A DNA stretch of 36,049 nucleotides, from the NCBI GenBank assembly GCA_002428215.1, contig DIUI01000114.1, forward strand, positions 1 to 36,049, in the 5' to 3' direction. The position numbers and the translations under genes are program-made. Below the pieces are notes generated by a model. The model saw nothing but the letters and a program-made list of their open reading frames with translations, made no database searches and was not told the DNA's origin. Positions within the stretch are counted from its first letter, which is position 1. The number at the start of each line of letters is the position of its first letter. Below, in pieces: positions 9,167 through 18,129 of the stretch. The DNA is from Prolixibacteraceae bacterium UBA6162 (lineage in GTDB: Bacteria; Bacteroidota; Bacteroidia; Bacteroidales; Prolixibacteraceae).

Positions 9167-9367
9167 ACATTTAAGTATCCTTATAATTTACATTTTGCGG
9201 AGCACTAATGTATTAATTTGTACTGTAAAACCACAAAATTTTAACACTCCGCTTATTCAAAAAATCCGAGATATTTGGATCATATGAATACCCTCATATA
9301 TTAAACTATTGGTTTATTGAATAATCAATAGCCTCCTTCCCCACTTAGAGTAGTTGTTATTTTATTT

Positions 9368-9646
9368 CTAAAGCGCCCCCAGTTCCCCAAGCAACCTGTC
9401 GGCATGCAGATAGAGGTCCTGAGCAACTTTCTGGAAGTGTGATTTAACCAAAGCCGGATTATCTTTGCCATCAATGTGGTTAACTCTGATGCGTAATTCC
9501 CTGTGCTTAACTATCACTTCCCGTCCAATTTCGAGGGCTTTCTCTTTTCTATCTGCAGGCAGCGATTCCATAATCACCATGCACTCTTCGAGTACCAAAG
9601 ACAGCAAATAGTCGATGTCTTTTTTGAGGTTTCTTTTACTTGCCAT
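9368..9646 (-). CDS. Conserved Bacteroidales hypothetical protein (92 aa)
   Basis: A small, mostly helical, charged protein without signal peptide or membrane segment, so probably cytoplasmic. The opening MASKRNLKKDIDYLLSLVLEE resembles a family of small proteins of unknown function that I recall from Bacteroidales genomes, in which a KRNLKK start precedes two or three helices. It has a normal ATG and sits 34 bases beyond the end of the Ig-like lipoprotein gene on the same strand, so it may be the second gene of that transcript. I do not know its function; a helical bundle, perhaps a dimer, is all the sequence suggests. Confidence 0.75.
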   Translation of the reverse strand: MASKRNLKKDIDYLLSLVLEECMVIMESLPADRKEKALEIGREVIVKHRELRIRVNHIDGKDNPALVKSHFQKVAQDLYLHADRLLGELGAL

Positions 9647-9680
9647 AGTTGTTCTGTTTTTACATGTTTAAATCTCAATT

Positions 9681-11615
9681 TTACCTTCTTCCGGGCACGC
9701 CAAGCGACCGTCCTCCGATATCCATCTGGACCGGTTCGCGCTCCAGCTCATCCTGGCGCTGCTGTTCTTCCAACTCGCGCTTGCGCCGGGCTTCCTCCTC
9801 CTCTTTGTCAATCAGGTTTTTCGGAAAAGTTGAATCGTACGACATATCCCACTGAAAAACATTGTCCCAATTCGACCTTACCCGGGTGATTTCTGGCAGA
9901 TAGGCTACGCGCTCGGGCTGAATTCCACTGCCAAACGATCCGGAATCCCATTTCCCGTTCCCATTGCTGTCATAAACAACCTTGACTTTGTATTTTGCAG
10001 GAGCCAGGTAATCAAAAATGTGCCTGCCATCATTGCGAACAAACAAGCTACGCAAAACCTTCTCTTCCTTGGTGTTTTCCAATAACTGCAATATCAAATG
10101 ATCGTCAACAGAGCTTAATTCCAGTACTATACGACCATAAAAATCCTCCTTCTGGGTAGTGAATTTTTTTGAAAACTTTCGACTTGAGGTTCCATAGATG
10201 GAGACAGCAGCGGCCGAATCGACCTCAAAAACGTATTGGGTAAAGGGTTTCCAATTGTAATCCAAAATCCACGACCGCCAGCGGGTTGTATCTGAAACAA
10301 GTTGAACCGGCAAAGGGGTTTCGCTGAGATCCTCAGCTTCAAACAACCGAACCAATCCCAAATCAAAATCTTTTAGAGGCTGTGGCGTTGTTAGTATAAG
10401 CGGAACGTTTAGATCGTGACCTCCGGTTTTGATGTTGTCTGAAAAGGTAAACTGCACAACCTCAGGAACCTCCTCTTCGTCTCTGCCCCGCCTTCTTGAA
10501 TCAGGTCTGTCGGGTTCAGAAAAGACCATCAGCAGAGTGTCGGTCTGTACTTTTCGCTCGGTTCCCAATTGCATAAAATCGATCTCCAATCTCAAGGTAT
10601 CGGCAGCGGCAAGGAGGGTGTCAGTAACCCACAACACAAGCGAATCGCGGTCTTTATTGTGCTCCAACAAATACCAATCGGAACGATTATCCCCAAGCAA
10701 CCGGATGGCGAGAGTGTCTGCCGCCGGTTCATTAAAAACAATCTGATGCCTGTATCGGTTTTCCCTCACGGCCTTGTCTATGAATTGCTCCTGTACCGAT
10801 TCAATAAATGAACGCAAATAGATTGGTCCCGGAAGAAACGTGGTTGTTCCGGATATCAATAAAGAATCGCTTCCCGAGACTAACGTGTCGGGGGCTGCCA
10901 TAAAAACTGCCGACGGAACAATGATGGAATCGGCAAAAGCCATTAGTTCAGCACCTGCATCGTAGAGCATATTGGAATTAATATCTTCAAGGGCATACAA
11001 ACGGTAACTACCCTCCCTTACATTGTCGAAAAGATACAATCCCTTTTCGTCGGTTCGGGCTATATAGTCGGGAACAAGTCTGCTAAAAGCGGAATCGTGC
11101 AGGTTGCTGTGGAGCATTACCAGAAATTTCTCGGCCGGTTCAAGGTTAAATCCATCTTTTACCGAACCCGCTACCCTTAATGTATCGAGCTGATCGCCGG
11201 TAGAAAAAGTCATTCTGAGGTTGAGGTAGGGATTCCGCTCGTTGTTATCGACCACCGAATTTTTAAAATCAAGCGAGTAGGTTGCATCCGGCTTAAGTGA
11301 TTCATTAAAGGACACAATCAGACTTCGCTGACGGGTTCTTACCGAGGGCCGCTTTAAAAGAGGGGGAGAAACCACCAATTCCTCCGAAACAGCATCTGAA
11401 ATTATAAATTCATTGAAGGAGAGTCGAACCTCACTGCCTGTGAAATTAAGGGCTCCAAAACGGGGATTGGATTCGAGCAACACCGGAGCTATCGTGTCTT
11501 TTACCCCTCCCACCGGCATGCCCTGATTGGCGCAGGATGTATAGAGCGACTGAGCCAGCAGAAGCAAAATTGCCGAAAAAAGAAGGCCATTCCCGACCCG
11601 TTTAATTAAGTGCAT
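9681..11615 (-). CDS. Ig-like (Big_5) domain lipoprotein
   Basis: The 644-residue protein has a lipoprotein-like signal (hydrophobic run to about residue 27, then LYTSCANQG; cysteine about 28) followed by an SbsA/Big_5-type Ig-like domain (APVLLESNPRFGALNFTGSEVRLSFNEFI, about 42-135). Next come a region like a prealbumin/CNA-B fold (YIARTDEKGLYLFDNVREGSYRLYALEDINSN) and a long beta-rich C-terminal part with a second calcium-like DSNGNGKWDSG loop. It ends in a charged Glu/Arg-rich tail (EEEEARRKRELEEQQRQ). This is a widespread Bacteroidota family of envelope proteins of unknown role, probably anchored in the outer or inner membrane and acting as a binding or structural protein. It diverges from the GlpD-like gene at 11857. 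The acidic-basic tail may be a coiled coil. Confidence 0.85.
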   Translation of the reverse strand: MHLIKRVGNGLLFSAILLLLAQSLYTSCANQGMPVGGVKDTIAPVLLESNPRFGALNFTGSEVRLSFNEFIISDAVSEELVVSPPLLKRPSVRTRQRSLIVSFNESLKPDATYSLDFKNSVVDNNERNPYLNLRMTFSTGDQLDTLRVAGSVKDGFNLEPAEKFLVMLHSNLHDSAFSRLVPDYIARTDEKGLYLFDNVREGSYRLYALEDINSNMLYDAGAELMAFADSIIVPSAVFMAAPDTLVSGSDSLLISGTTTFLPGPIYLRSFIESVQEQFIDKAVRENRYRHQIVFNEPAADTLAIRLLGDNRSDWYLLEHNKDRDSLVLWVTDTLLAAADTLRLEIDFMQLGTERKVQTDTLLMVFSEPDRPDSRRRGRDEEEVPEVVQFTFSDNIKTGGHDLNVPLILTTPQPLKDFDLGLVRLFEAEDLSETPLPVQLVSDTTRWRSWILDYNWKPFTQYVFEVDSAAAVSIYGTSSRKFSKKFTTQKEDFYGRIVLELSSVDDHLILQLLENTKEEKVLRSLFVRNDGRHIFDYLAPAKYKVKVVYDSNGNGKWDSGSFGSGIQPERVAYLPEITRVRSNWDNVFQWDMSYDSTFPKNLIDKEEEEARRKRELEEQQRQDELEREPVQMDIGGRSLGVPGRR

Positions 11616-11699
11616 CTATTCTCTATTTTGATCTGTGTAATTCATCCGCATCCGAACTCTGCCAGATCGGATTAACCGAATGTCAACCTGCATCGTTTG

Positions 11700-11707
11700 T
11701 AACTTTG
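11700..11707 (+). promoter_or_regulatory. Putative -7 box TAACTTTG
   Basis: A match to the Bacteroidota -7 consensus TAnnTTTG, upstream of the GlpD-like gene. No clear -33 TTG lies at the usual 19-21 base distance. It would give a 5' leader of about 145 bases to the ATG at 11857, or a short leader if translation begins at the TTG at 11731. Confidence 0.35.
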
Positions 11708-11856
11708 TAAACTAAATTGTAAAGCCGGTTTTGAATTTATCTGTAAAAGCCAACTCTTATGGCCAAACAGAACCCAACTACAAACATACAAATTCCGTAT
11801 CTAATTGCATTTCAGGCATTGTTAATTCAACGATTTTCGCAATTTTGCCCTACATC

Positions 11857-13023
11857 ATGAAGGAGACACATCGCGAAACAATTTGGGAAACAATACGCAC
11901 GGGCAATTTTGAGCAGGTGTATGTCAATCCGGGGCTGGATACCATAGTATCTGCTCTTGAACAAACAATGAACCGCAAAAGCGTTATTGTTCTGTACACC
12001 GAAGATATCCCAAGAACCAGTCTCTGGCAAACAATTTCCTCGCTGCCTGAAACAGCCTCCTCCATGCTGCCAACACGCAGGGCTAAGGCCAATCTGGAAA
12101 GGTGGAGTAATATGTTCCCACACCTGATCCGGCCTGTAAAAACCATTTATGGATTCTATAATCTTGGTTCAGGTTATTTAAAAATGACGGATGCCCTTTT
12201 AGGGCATACAGGGACCGAAATTACTAGGGCTGCAATGCTGACAGAGATTCCCCATCTTGGAAAATATTTTTTGAAAAACACTTCAGGTTGGCTGTTTAAC
12301 GAAACCCTGGTCAATCTCCCCCGTATTAAAACCGGACTGCTTCGCGAAATCTTCGCACGGGGTGGCGTGGTGCTCAACTATGTTAATATCCAAAAAGATG
12401 ACAAGGGCGTTTACCTGAAAGATAAATTGAACTCCGAGTCGCTGTTTCTGCCCTTAAAAAATCTATCCAAGGAGTCCGAAATACCCAATCGGACCCTCTT
12501 TCAATTTCCTCTGTCGCCCTGGTTTCAATTTTCAATGCGCCTTAATTACGAATCGCACAGATTGAACTTCTTTGAGCAGGGCAACCATCTGTTGATAGAA
12601 ACCTCGCCCCTAGGAACAGTTCAGGAAATGCGAAAGATGATATCAATATTTTTAGGAAACGACGCAAAAACAGTTAGCCCAATTCAAATTCCAGGCGACG
12701 AAACACCACAGCTTGCAAAAAGGTTTCCCAAAATATTTACACAAATCAGGCCCGAAAGCCATTTGGGCGGAGCAACCCATCCGCCTGTCGAGGACTTTAT
12801 CGAGACAGCTTATGATCTGGCTAAACAAACCGGAATCGGGTTTGCCGACTTTAGGTCCATCTACCTGAAGTATGGGGGTTGCACCAATTGGCTCACCGAC
12901 CGCACCTATGAGTGGATGCCTGTTATTCGAAACTCCCAGCGTTTGTGGCGTCAGGCAGAGCAGGAGTTTTGCTCCAGATTCGAATGGGGAATCAACCAAA
13001 CATCTATGGACACTGAAAATTGA
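11857..13023 (+). CDS. Degenerate GlpD-like (FAD-dependent oxidoreductase superfamily) protein
   Basis: A 388-residue protein that I align by eye to glycerol-3-phosphate dehydrogenase (GlpD). Matching blocks are LERWSNMFPHLIRPVKTIYGF (GlpD: ..LL..APHL..P..F..P), the GSGYLKMTDALLGHTG segment, the LPRIKTGLLREIFARGGVVLNYV block (GlpD: DDARL...A...GGEVL), and a C-terminal LGGATHPP...LKYGG segment (GlpD: LPGG...YGS). The N-terminal Rossmann glycines are missing: FEQVYVNPGLDTIVSAL stands where GlpD has a GGGxxGAG run. The GGKLTTYR segment near the C-terminus is also absent, and the protein is over 100 residues shorter than normal. It is therefore probably unable to bind FAD tightly. An open frame extends upstream to a TTG at 11731, but similarity begins only near the ATG. 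Function unknown; the assignment is moderate. Confidence 0.55.
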   Translation: MKETHRETIWETIRTGNFEQVYVNPGLDTIVSALEQTMNRKSVIVLYTEDIPRTSLWQTISSLPETASSMLPTRRAKANLERWSNMFPHLIRPVKTIYGFYNLGSGYLKMTDALLGHTGTEITRAAMLTEIPHLGKYFLKNTSGWLFNETLVNLPRIKTGLLREIFARGGVVLNYVNIQKDDKGVYLKDKLNSESLFLPLKNLSKESEIPNRTLFQFPLSPWFQFSMRLNYESHRLNFFEQGNHLLIETSPLGTVQEMRKMISIFLGNDAKTVSPIQIPGDETPQLAKRFPKIFTQIRPESHLGGATHPPVEDFIETAYDLAKQTGIGFADFRSIYLKYGGCTNWLTDRTYEWMPVIRNSQRLWRQAEQEFCSRFEWGINQTSMDTEN

Positions 13024-13081
13024 CCTCTCAGTAATTTTTTATTGAGCCAAGTGTTTCGTAAATTGAGCAAAAATTAGACGA

Positions 13082-15220
13082 ATGGGCAAAAACAGCCACA
13101 AAAAACGGGGCAAGGTGGCCACCTACGATAAAAAAAATCTGAAAAAGGCGATGCTCTCCCTGATGTACACCGACCAGGGAAAAATTTATAACTACAAGCA
13201 GGTATCTGCCTTTCTTGGAATTAAAGATTTAGAATCACGCCAATTGGTGCAGGTTGCTCTCGAGGAGTTGTATGAAAATGGCTATCTCGAAAAGCAAGGG
13301 CACGCAAAATACCGACTGAAAATCAAAGGAGGCTATATTGTTGGAACGGTCGAAATTAAATCTAAAGGTTTTGCCAACGTTGTTAGCGACGAGGTAGATG
13401 GTCCGGTTTCGATTGCCTCACGCAATATGATGAATGCACTTTCGGGCGACAAAGTGCGGGTGCGGCTTTTTGCCCGCAGGAAGGGACATGAGCCCGAAGG
13501 AGAGATTACTGAAGTAATAGAACGGGCCAAAAAGCAGTTTGTTGGCACCATTGAAAGAGTAAACAATTTTGCGTTTCTGATTCCGTCGGGTCGCGCAACT
13601 TTCGATATTTTTATTCCGGGAGATATGCTGCTTGGAGCAGAAAACGGACAAAAAGCGATTGCTGAAATAACGGATTGGCCTTCGAACGCCAAAAATCCTG
13701 TTGGCCGGATTATCGAAGTTTTGGGGAACAGCGGTGATCACAACACCGAAATGCACGCCATTCTTGCCGAATTCGAGCTTCCCCACTCCTTCACCAGCCG
13801 GGTGGAGCAGGCAGCAGAAAAAATTCCCGAAGAGATTTCAGACGAGGAGATTAAACGCAGGCGCGATTTTAGAGGGGTAACCACTTTTACCATTGATCCG
13901 GCCGACGCCAAAGACTTTGACGATGCCCTTTCTTTAGAATTGTTGCCCAATGGCAACTTTGAAGTAGGTATTCATATTGCCGATGTTTCTCACTATGTAA
14001 AGCCGGGAACAATACTCGACGAAGAAGCATACAGCAGAGCTACATCGGTATATTTGGTCGACAGAGTAGTTCCTATGCTACCCGAAAAACTTTCAAACGG
14101 AGTCTGTTCTCTCAGGCCCAACGAGGATAAACTCTGTTTCTCTGCGGTGTTCGAAATGACCGCTGATGCCGAAATAGTTCAGGAGTGGTTTGGAAAAACC
14201 GTCATCAATTCCAACCGAAGATTCTCTTATGAAGATGCCCAGGAGATTATCGAGTCGGGTAAGGGTGAGTTGTCGGAACACCTGCTGCTTCTACAGAAAC
14301 TGGCCGTTATTCTTCGTGATCTCCGCTTCAGCGGTGGATCCATCGCATTCGACCGGGTAGAGATTAAGTTTGAGATCGATGCTGCAGGCAAGCCACTGAG
14401 GGTTTACTTTAAAGAGTCGAAAGAGGCCAATAAACTGATTGAGGAGTTTATGCTGCTCGCCAACCGAAGAGTAGCCGAGTTTATTGGAAAACCTAAAGCC
14501 AAACAAACACCCAAAACTTTCGTTTACCGAATTCACGACCGGCCCGACATAGAAAAGCTGGAGAACTTCAACAATTTCATTCACAAATTTGGACTTGGAA
14601 TTCAACTTGTAACACCCCGCACCATCTCCACATCGCTGAACAATCTGCTTAAGAACATCAAAGGCAAGAAGGAGCAAAACATTATTGAAATGCTGGCGGT
14701 TAGGGCCATGGCAAAGGCTACTTATTCAACACGCAATATTGGCCATTATGGTTTGGGCTTCGAACACTACTCACACTTTACCAGTCCTATTCGCAGGTAC
14801 CCCGATGTTATGGTGCACCGGCTTCTCGAAAAATACCTCGAAGGAGGAAGGTCTGCCGAAAGCATAAAATATGAGGATATGTGCCGGCATTCATCTGAAA
14901 TGGAAACCCGGGCTTCAGGAGCAGAGCGTGCATCTATCAAGTATAAGCAAGTTGAATTCATGCAGGATCATATAGGTGAAATCTACAAAGGGGTTATCTC
15001 GGGAGTAACCGAGTTTGGCCTGTTTGTGGAACTCGAAAACATGATTGAAGGCATGGTGCCGCTGCGCGAAATAAGCGACGATTTCTACATCTTCGACGAA
15101 ACCAACTACATGATTCAAGGGAAGCATACCGGCCGCAGGTTTCAGTTGGGTGATGATATAAAGGTAAAAATCTGGCGCACCAATCTGGAAAAGAAGCAAC
15201 TCGATTTCTTGCTGGCTTAA
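13082..15220 (+). CDS. rnr: Ribonuclease R
   Basis: A 3'-to-5' processive exoribonuclease of the RNase II/R family, acting on structured RNA, mRNA decay intermediates and rRNA in quality control. The 712 residues show a basic N-terminal helix-turn-helix region, cold-shock domains (YIVGTVEIKSKGFANVVSDE and FVGTIERVNNFAFLIPSG), and the catalytic RNB domain. The RNB domain has the magnesium-binding set IDPADAKDFDDA (D272, D278, D280, D281). Further conserved blocks are HIADVSHYV, LPEKLSNGVCSLRPNEDKLCFS, and HYSHFTSPIRRYPDVMVHR with the RNA-clamp arginines. A C-terminal S1 domain (GEIYKGVISGVTEFGLFVELE) follows. The long lysine-rich tail of enterobacterial RNase R is absent. The ATG at 13082 follows the GlpD-like stop by 58 bases, so the two may be co-transcribed. 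Confidence 0.97.
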   Translation: MGKNSHKKRGKVATYDKKNLKKAMLSLMYTDQGKIYNYKQVSAFLGIKDLESRQLVQVALEELYENGYLEKQGHAKYRLKIKGGYIVGTVEIKSKGFANVVSDEVDGPVSIASRNMMNALSGDKVRVRLFARRKGHEPEGEITEVIERAKKQFVGTIERVNNFAFLIPSGRATFDIFIPGDMLLGAENGQKAIAEITDWPSNAKNPVGRIIEVLGNSGDHNTEMHAILAEFELPHSFTSRVEQAAEKIPEEISDEEIKRRRDFRGVTTFTIDPADAKDFDDALSLELLPNGNFEVGIHIADVSHYVKPGTILDEEAYSRATSVYLVDRVVPMLPEKLSNGVCSLRPNEDKLCFSAVFEMTADAEIVQEWFGKTVINSNRRFSYEDAQEIIESGKGELSEHLLLLQKLAVILRDLRFSGGSIAFDRVEIKFEIDAAGKPLRVYFKESKEANKLIEEFMLLANRRVAEFIGKPKAKQTPKTFVYRIHDRPDIEKLENFNNFIHKFGLGIQLVTPRTISTSLNNLLKNIKGKKEQNIIEMLAVRAMAKATYSTRNIGHYGLGFEHYSHFTSPIRRYPDVMVHRLLEKYLEGGRSAESIKYEDMCRHSSEMETRASGAERASIKYKQVEFMQDHIGEIYKGVISGVTEFGLFVELENMIEGMVPLREISDDFYIFDETNYMIQGKHTGRRFQLGDDIKVKIWRTNLEKKQLDFLLA

Positions 15221-15259
15221 CCCCTTCCAGCCGTCAGCACCAACATTCTAATTTTTGAA

Positions 15260-15267
15260 TATATTTG
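15260..15267 (+). promoter_or_regulatory. Putative -7 box TATATTTG for the TetR gene
   Basis: Perfect match to TAnnTTTG, 34 bases before the TetR start codon and 39 bases after the RNase R stop. No TTG at the expected -33 position. It suggests the regulator has its own promoter rather than depending on rnr read-through. Confidence 0.4.
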
Positions 15268-15301
15268 TCGATCTATTTGAACCAAATCTGAAAAACAGCC
15301 G

Positions 15302-15904
15302 ATGGAATTCATGAATGGAATAGCAAATAAAAAAGATGCTAACCGTGAAACCATCCTGAAAATAGCTCAGGATATTTTCAGTAAGTACGGTTACAAAAAA
15401 ACCACCCTCGACGACATAGCCAATGCGGTTCGAAAAGGTAAAAGTTCACTCTACTACTATTTTAAAAGCAAGGAAGATCTTTTTCAGGCAGTTATAATGC
15501 GCGAAGTCGAAATCCTGGCCCGTGAGCTCGACAAAGTTATTAATCGCAACACCGAGCCGGTCGATAAGCTTCGGGACTATATGCTCACCAAAATCAATAC
15601 TTTCCGGAATCTGGCCAATTTTTACCATGCCCTTGAGAATGATGTCACTGCGATAGGGTTTATCAACGACATAAAACTCCGCTACGAGCAGGACGAAGTC
15701 AGGCTTATTAAACGAATTCTGATTGAAGGAGTGCGCAAAAATGAGTTTGAAATCTACGACTTTAATCTTGCTGCCATTGGCATAACTATGGCCATTAAAG
15801 GTCTCGAAATGCCACTCTCTGCTGGCAGTTATGGAAGTCTAAACCTCGAGCGGAGTGTGGATGTTATCTTGAAAATCATCTGCTACGGAATAATGAAGCG
15901 CTAA
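15302..15904 (+). CDS. TetR/AcrR family transcriptional regulator
   Basis: The 200-residue protein has a TetR N-terminal DNA-binding domain: ETILKIAQDIFSKYGYKKTTLDDIANAVRKGKSSLYYYFKSKEDLFQAVI, with the usual helix-turn-helix between about residues 33 and 60. The C-terminal part is helical and specific to this branch, as expected for a ligand-binding and dimerisation domain; its ligand is not evident. The neighbours do not reveal a target: upstream is rnr, downstream a ChbG/YdjC deacetylase gene 128 bases away on the same strand. No efflux pump or fatty acid gene is adjacent. A second ATG at codon 4 is an alternative start. TetR proteins are usually repressors and often act on their own gene. 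Confidence 0.93.
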   Translation: MEFMNGIANKKDANRETILKIAQDIFSKYGYKKTTLDDIANAVRKGKSSLYYYFKSKEDLFQAVIMREVEILARELDKVINRNTEPVDKLRDYMLTKINTFRNLANFYHALENDVTAIGFINDIKLRYEQDEVRLIKRILIEGVRKNEFEIYDFNLAAIGITMAIKGLEMPLSAGSYGSLNLERSVDVILKIICYGIMKR

Positions 15905-16032
15905 TGCCTGCCTGAATCAAAAAGCAATCTGACCCGGGCTCACTATTTTACTTTAAGGTCTGAACCATTTGACCATCTGCTCCCTCTTAAAACGCACTTG
16001 GTATTGTTGTCAAAGATTCCAATACATATACC

Positions 16033-16881
16033 ATGCTTAGAATAGTGTTGATTTTTGCTTTGTTGCTGAACACAGCAGCAGCAGAGGAACCCATCCGACT
16101 CATTGTAAGAGCCGACGATATTGGGAGTTCTCAAGCGGCCAATGAGGCTATCATCCTGACTGCCACGCAAGGAATTGCAACATCCGTTGAGGTTATGGTT
16201 CCTTGCCCCTGGTTTCCTGAAGCGGTAAAACTGCTCAATGAAAATCCCGGTATCGACGTAGGTATTCATCTCACCATTACCAGCGAGTGGGAAAACATGA
16301 AATGGGGCCCATTAGCCGATGTTTCATCCCTCGCCGATAAAAACGGCTATTTTTACCCTATGATGTTCCCAAACCCAAACTATCCGGGTTTGTCCATCAT
16401 GGAAGTTCAACCTGCAATAGCTGACATCGAGAAGGAGTTTCGTGCTCAAATCGAAATGGCGCTGAGATTGATTCCTCACGCTTCGCATATTTCCGGACAT
16501 ATGGGATCAACCTTTTTTTCTCCTGAAGTAAGGGAATTAAGTGCCAGGTTGGCATCCGAATATAAACTGGGCAACGATTTGGCTGAATACGAAGTGTCGG
16601 GATTGCGCTTTGCAGGTCCAAAATCTACCACCGAGGAGAAAATCGAAAGTTTTCTGGCCGCAATTGAATTGATGGAAAAGGGGAAAACCTACCTGTTCGT
16701 TGAGCATCCGGCTTTAAATAACTCCGAAATGCAGGCAATACACCATATAGGATACGAAGATGTTGCTATCGATCGTCAAGGTGTTACCGACCTGTTTTTA
16801 AGCCAAAGAATTAAAGATGCCCTTTCGCATAAAGGGGTATCACTTATAAGCTATCAGGAATTCTACCAGCTTCAGAAGTAA
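16033..16881 (+). CDS. ChbG/HpnK (YdjC) family carbohydrate deacetylase, exported
   Basis: The 282-residue protein has a short signal peptide (MLRIVLIFALLLNTAAAEE, cleavage near residue 18). The YdjC fold motifs are present: IVRADDIGSSQAANEA (metal-binding aspartates 28 and 29), DVGIHLTI (His79), and HASHISGHMGS (His149, His152, His156). YdjC/ChbG proteins remove acetyl groups from N-acetylated oligosaccharides such as chitobiose or related lipid-linked sugars. Export suggests a periplasmic substrate, possibly a glycan fragment. The stop codon abuts the stop codon of the convergent M19 gene with no spacer, so the two transcripts must overlap at their 3' ends. No chitinase or hopanoid gene is adjacent, so the substrate is not inferred. 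Confidence 0.88.
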   Translation: MLRIVLIFALLLNTAAAEEPIRLIVRADDIGSSQAANEAIILTATQGIATSVEVMVPCPWFPEAVKLLNENPGIDVGIHLTITSEWENMKWGPLADVSSLADKNGYFYPMMFPNPNYPGLSIMEVQPAIADIEKEFRAQIEMALRLIPHASHISGHMGSTFFSPEVRELSARLASEYKLGNDLAEYEVSGLRFAGPKSTTEEKIESFLAAIELMEKGKTYLFVEHPALNNSEMQAIHHIGYEDVAIDRQGVTDLFLSQRIKDALSHKGVSLISYQEFYQLQK

Positions 16882-18129
16882 TTATTTGGCTGCCGTTGAA
16901 GCATAAGCCTCCACTTCGCGAAATACTCTGAAAAAATTTCCTCCCCAAATTTTGTTGATCTGCTCCTGGGTATACCCTCTAATCAGCATTTCCCTGGTTA
17001 TGCGGGGAAATTCACTTACATCGCGGCAGTCTTCCAATCCACCACCACCATCAAAATCGCTACCAATACCTACGTAGTCGATTCCTACAAGATTCACCAC
17101 ATAATCGATATGATTTACAAAATCGGAAACCGTTGCCAGCTTTCGGGGATACTGTTCACGGATTTCGGCCCGTTTGCGTCGCCAATCATCCTTCTCTGCA
17201 TCACTCATCGAATCCCATCTCTCATTGTATATAACCCTTAACTCCTGCTCCTTCTTATACCTTATGGTGGTAGTATCTGGATTCTTAACATAGTCAGAGA
17301 GCATACAAAGCTGTATTACTCCGCCATTCTTAGCCAGGGCACGAATCATGTCGTCGGTCATGTTACGATCGTGGCGGGCGAGTGCGCGAACACTGCTATG
17401 AGAAGCAATAATAGGGGCCTTACTTACCTTTATCACATCATAAAAGGCTTTGTCGGAAATGTGTGATACATCGACCATAATTCCCAACCTGTTCATCTCT
17501 TCAACTACCTCTTTCCCAAACTGACTGAGTCCGTTATGCTCGGCTGGTGCACGGTCGGATGAGGAATCGCATAAATCGTTGTGAAAGGAGTGACTCAATG
17601 TAATGTACCGTACCCCCTTGCTGTAAAATTCAGCCACCCTTGATATATCCTTTTCAAGGGGAAACCCATTTTCCAGGGCTATATAAACGGCCCGCTTTCC
17701 GGTTTTACTGATTTTTTCAGCATCGCTGGCATTTAAAGCAATGGTGGCAAGATGGCTATAGCGAGTGATTTGAGCAATTGTAGTATCAATAAGATCGTGT
17801 GCGAGTTTATACACCTCGCGGTAGTTCTCAGGAGTGCGCGGCCGCTGACCTACGAACGCAGCAAAGAATATGGCATCCAACCCGCCTTCTTTCATTCTCA
17901 CCAGGTCGACATCGCCTGAATTCTGCCGCTTGCCAACATCAAATCCTTGCCCCAGCATATTCATAGGGGTATCTACATGCGTATCGACCGTAAGTGCCTG
18001 TTGATGAACCCGCATAACCTCAGCATCTGAAATTGTACGCTGAGTGGATGAAATAGATCCGCCCGCAAATAGTACCATAAATATCAATAGTTTGGGAGTG
18101 TTGGAAAAGGCTTGATCAAGAAGCTTCAT
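16882..18129 (-). CDS. Membrane dipeptidase, peptidase family M19
   Basis: The 415-residue zinc dipeptidase (renal dipeptidase family) splits dipeptides, including D-amino-acid-containing ones in some members. The binuclear zinc ligands are visible: HVD (His51, Asp53), bridging Glu153 in YIALENGFP, His223 in VDVSHISDKAF and His244 in IIASHSSVRAL. The conserved GIGSDFDGGGGLEDC follows near residue 330. I chose the ATG at 18129, which gives a signal-like hydrophobic N-terminus (LLIFMVLFAGGSI). The frame extends upstream to 18171 but without signal features. The protein is probably periplasmic, where it would process dipeptides such as those released by the S46 and S9 dipeptidyl peptidases in this window (inference). 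Downstream it converges on the ChbG gene. Confidence 0.95.
   Translation of the reverse strand: MKLLDQAFSNTPKLLIFMVLFAGGSISSTQRTISDAEVMRVHQQALTVDTHVDTPMNMLGQGFDVGKRQNSGDVDLVRMKEGGLDAIFFAAFVGQRPRTPENYREVYKLAHDLIDTTIAQITRYSHLATIALNASDAEKISKTGKRAVYIALENGFPLEKDISRVAEFYSKGVRYITLSHSFHNDLCDSSSDRAPAEHNGLSQFGKEVVEEMNRLGIMVDVSHISDKAFYDVIKVSKAPIIASHSSVRALARHDRNMTDDMIRALAKNGGVIQLCMLSDYVKNPDTTTIRYKKEQELRVIYNERWDSMSDAEKDDWRRKRAEIREQYPRKLATVSDFVNHIDYVVNLVGIDYVGIGSDFDGGGGLEDCRDVSEFPRITREMLIRGYTQEQINKIWGGNFFRVFREVEAYASTAAK

Noticed and set aside
11731..11856. N-terminal extension of the GlpD-like protein from a TTG start
   Set aside because: The added 42 residues have no similarity to the family, and the TTG lacks a supporting ribosome site. 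The ATG at 11857 fits better, although the -7 box at 11700 leaves some doubt.
12652..12999. Minus-strand ORF of 115 codons opposite the GlpD-like gene
   Set aside because: The plus-strand frame has family similarity along its length; this frame shows none.
13333..13786. Minus-strand ORFs of 119 and 122 codons opposite rnr
   Set aside because: RNase R motifs fix the plus-strand frame; the antisense frames are Ser/Ile/Pro-rich without motifs.
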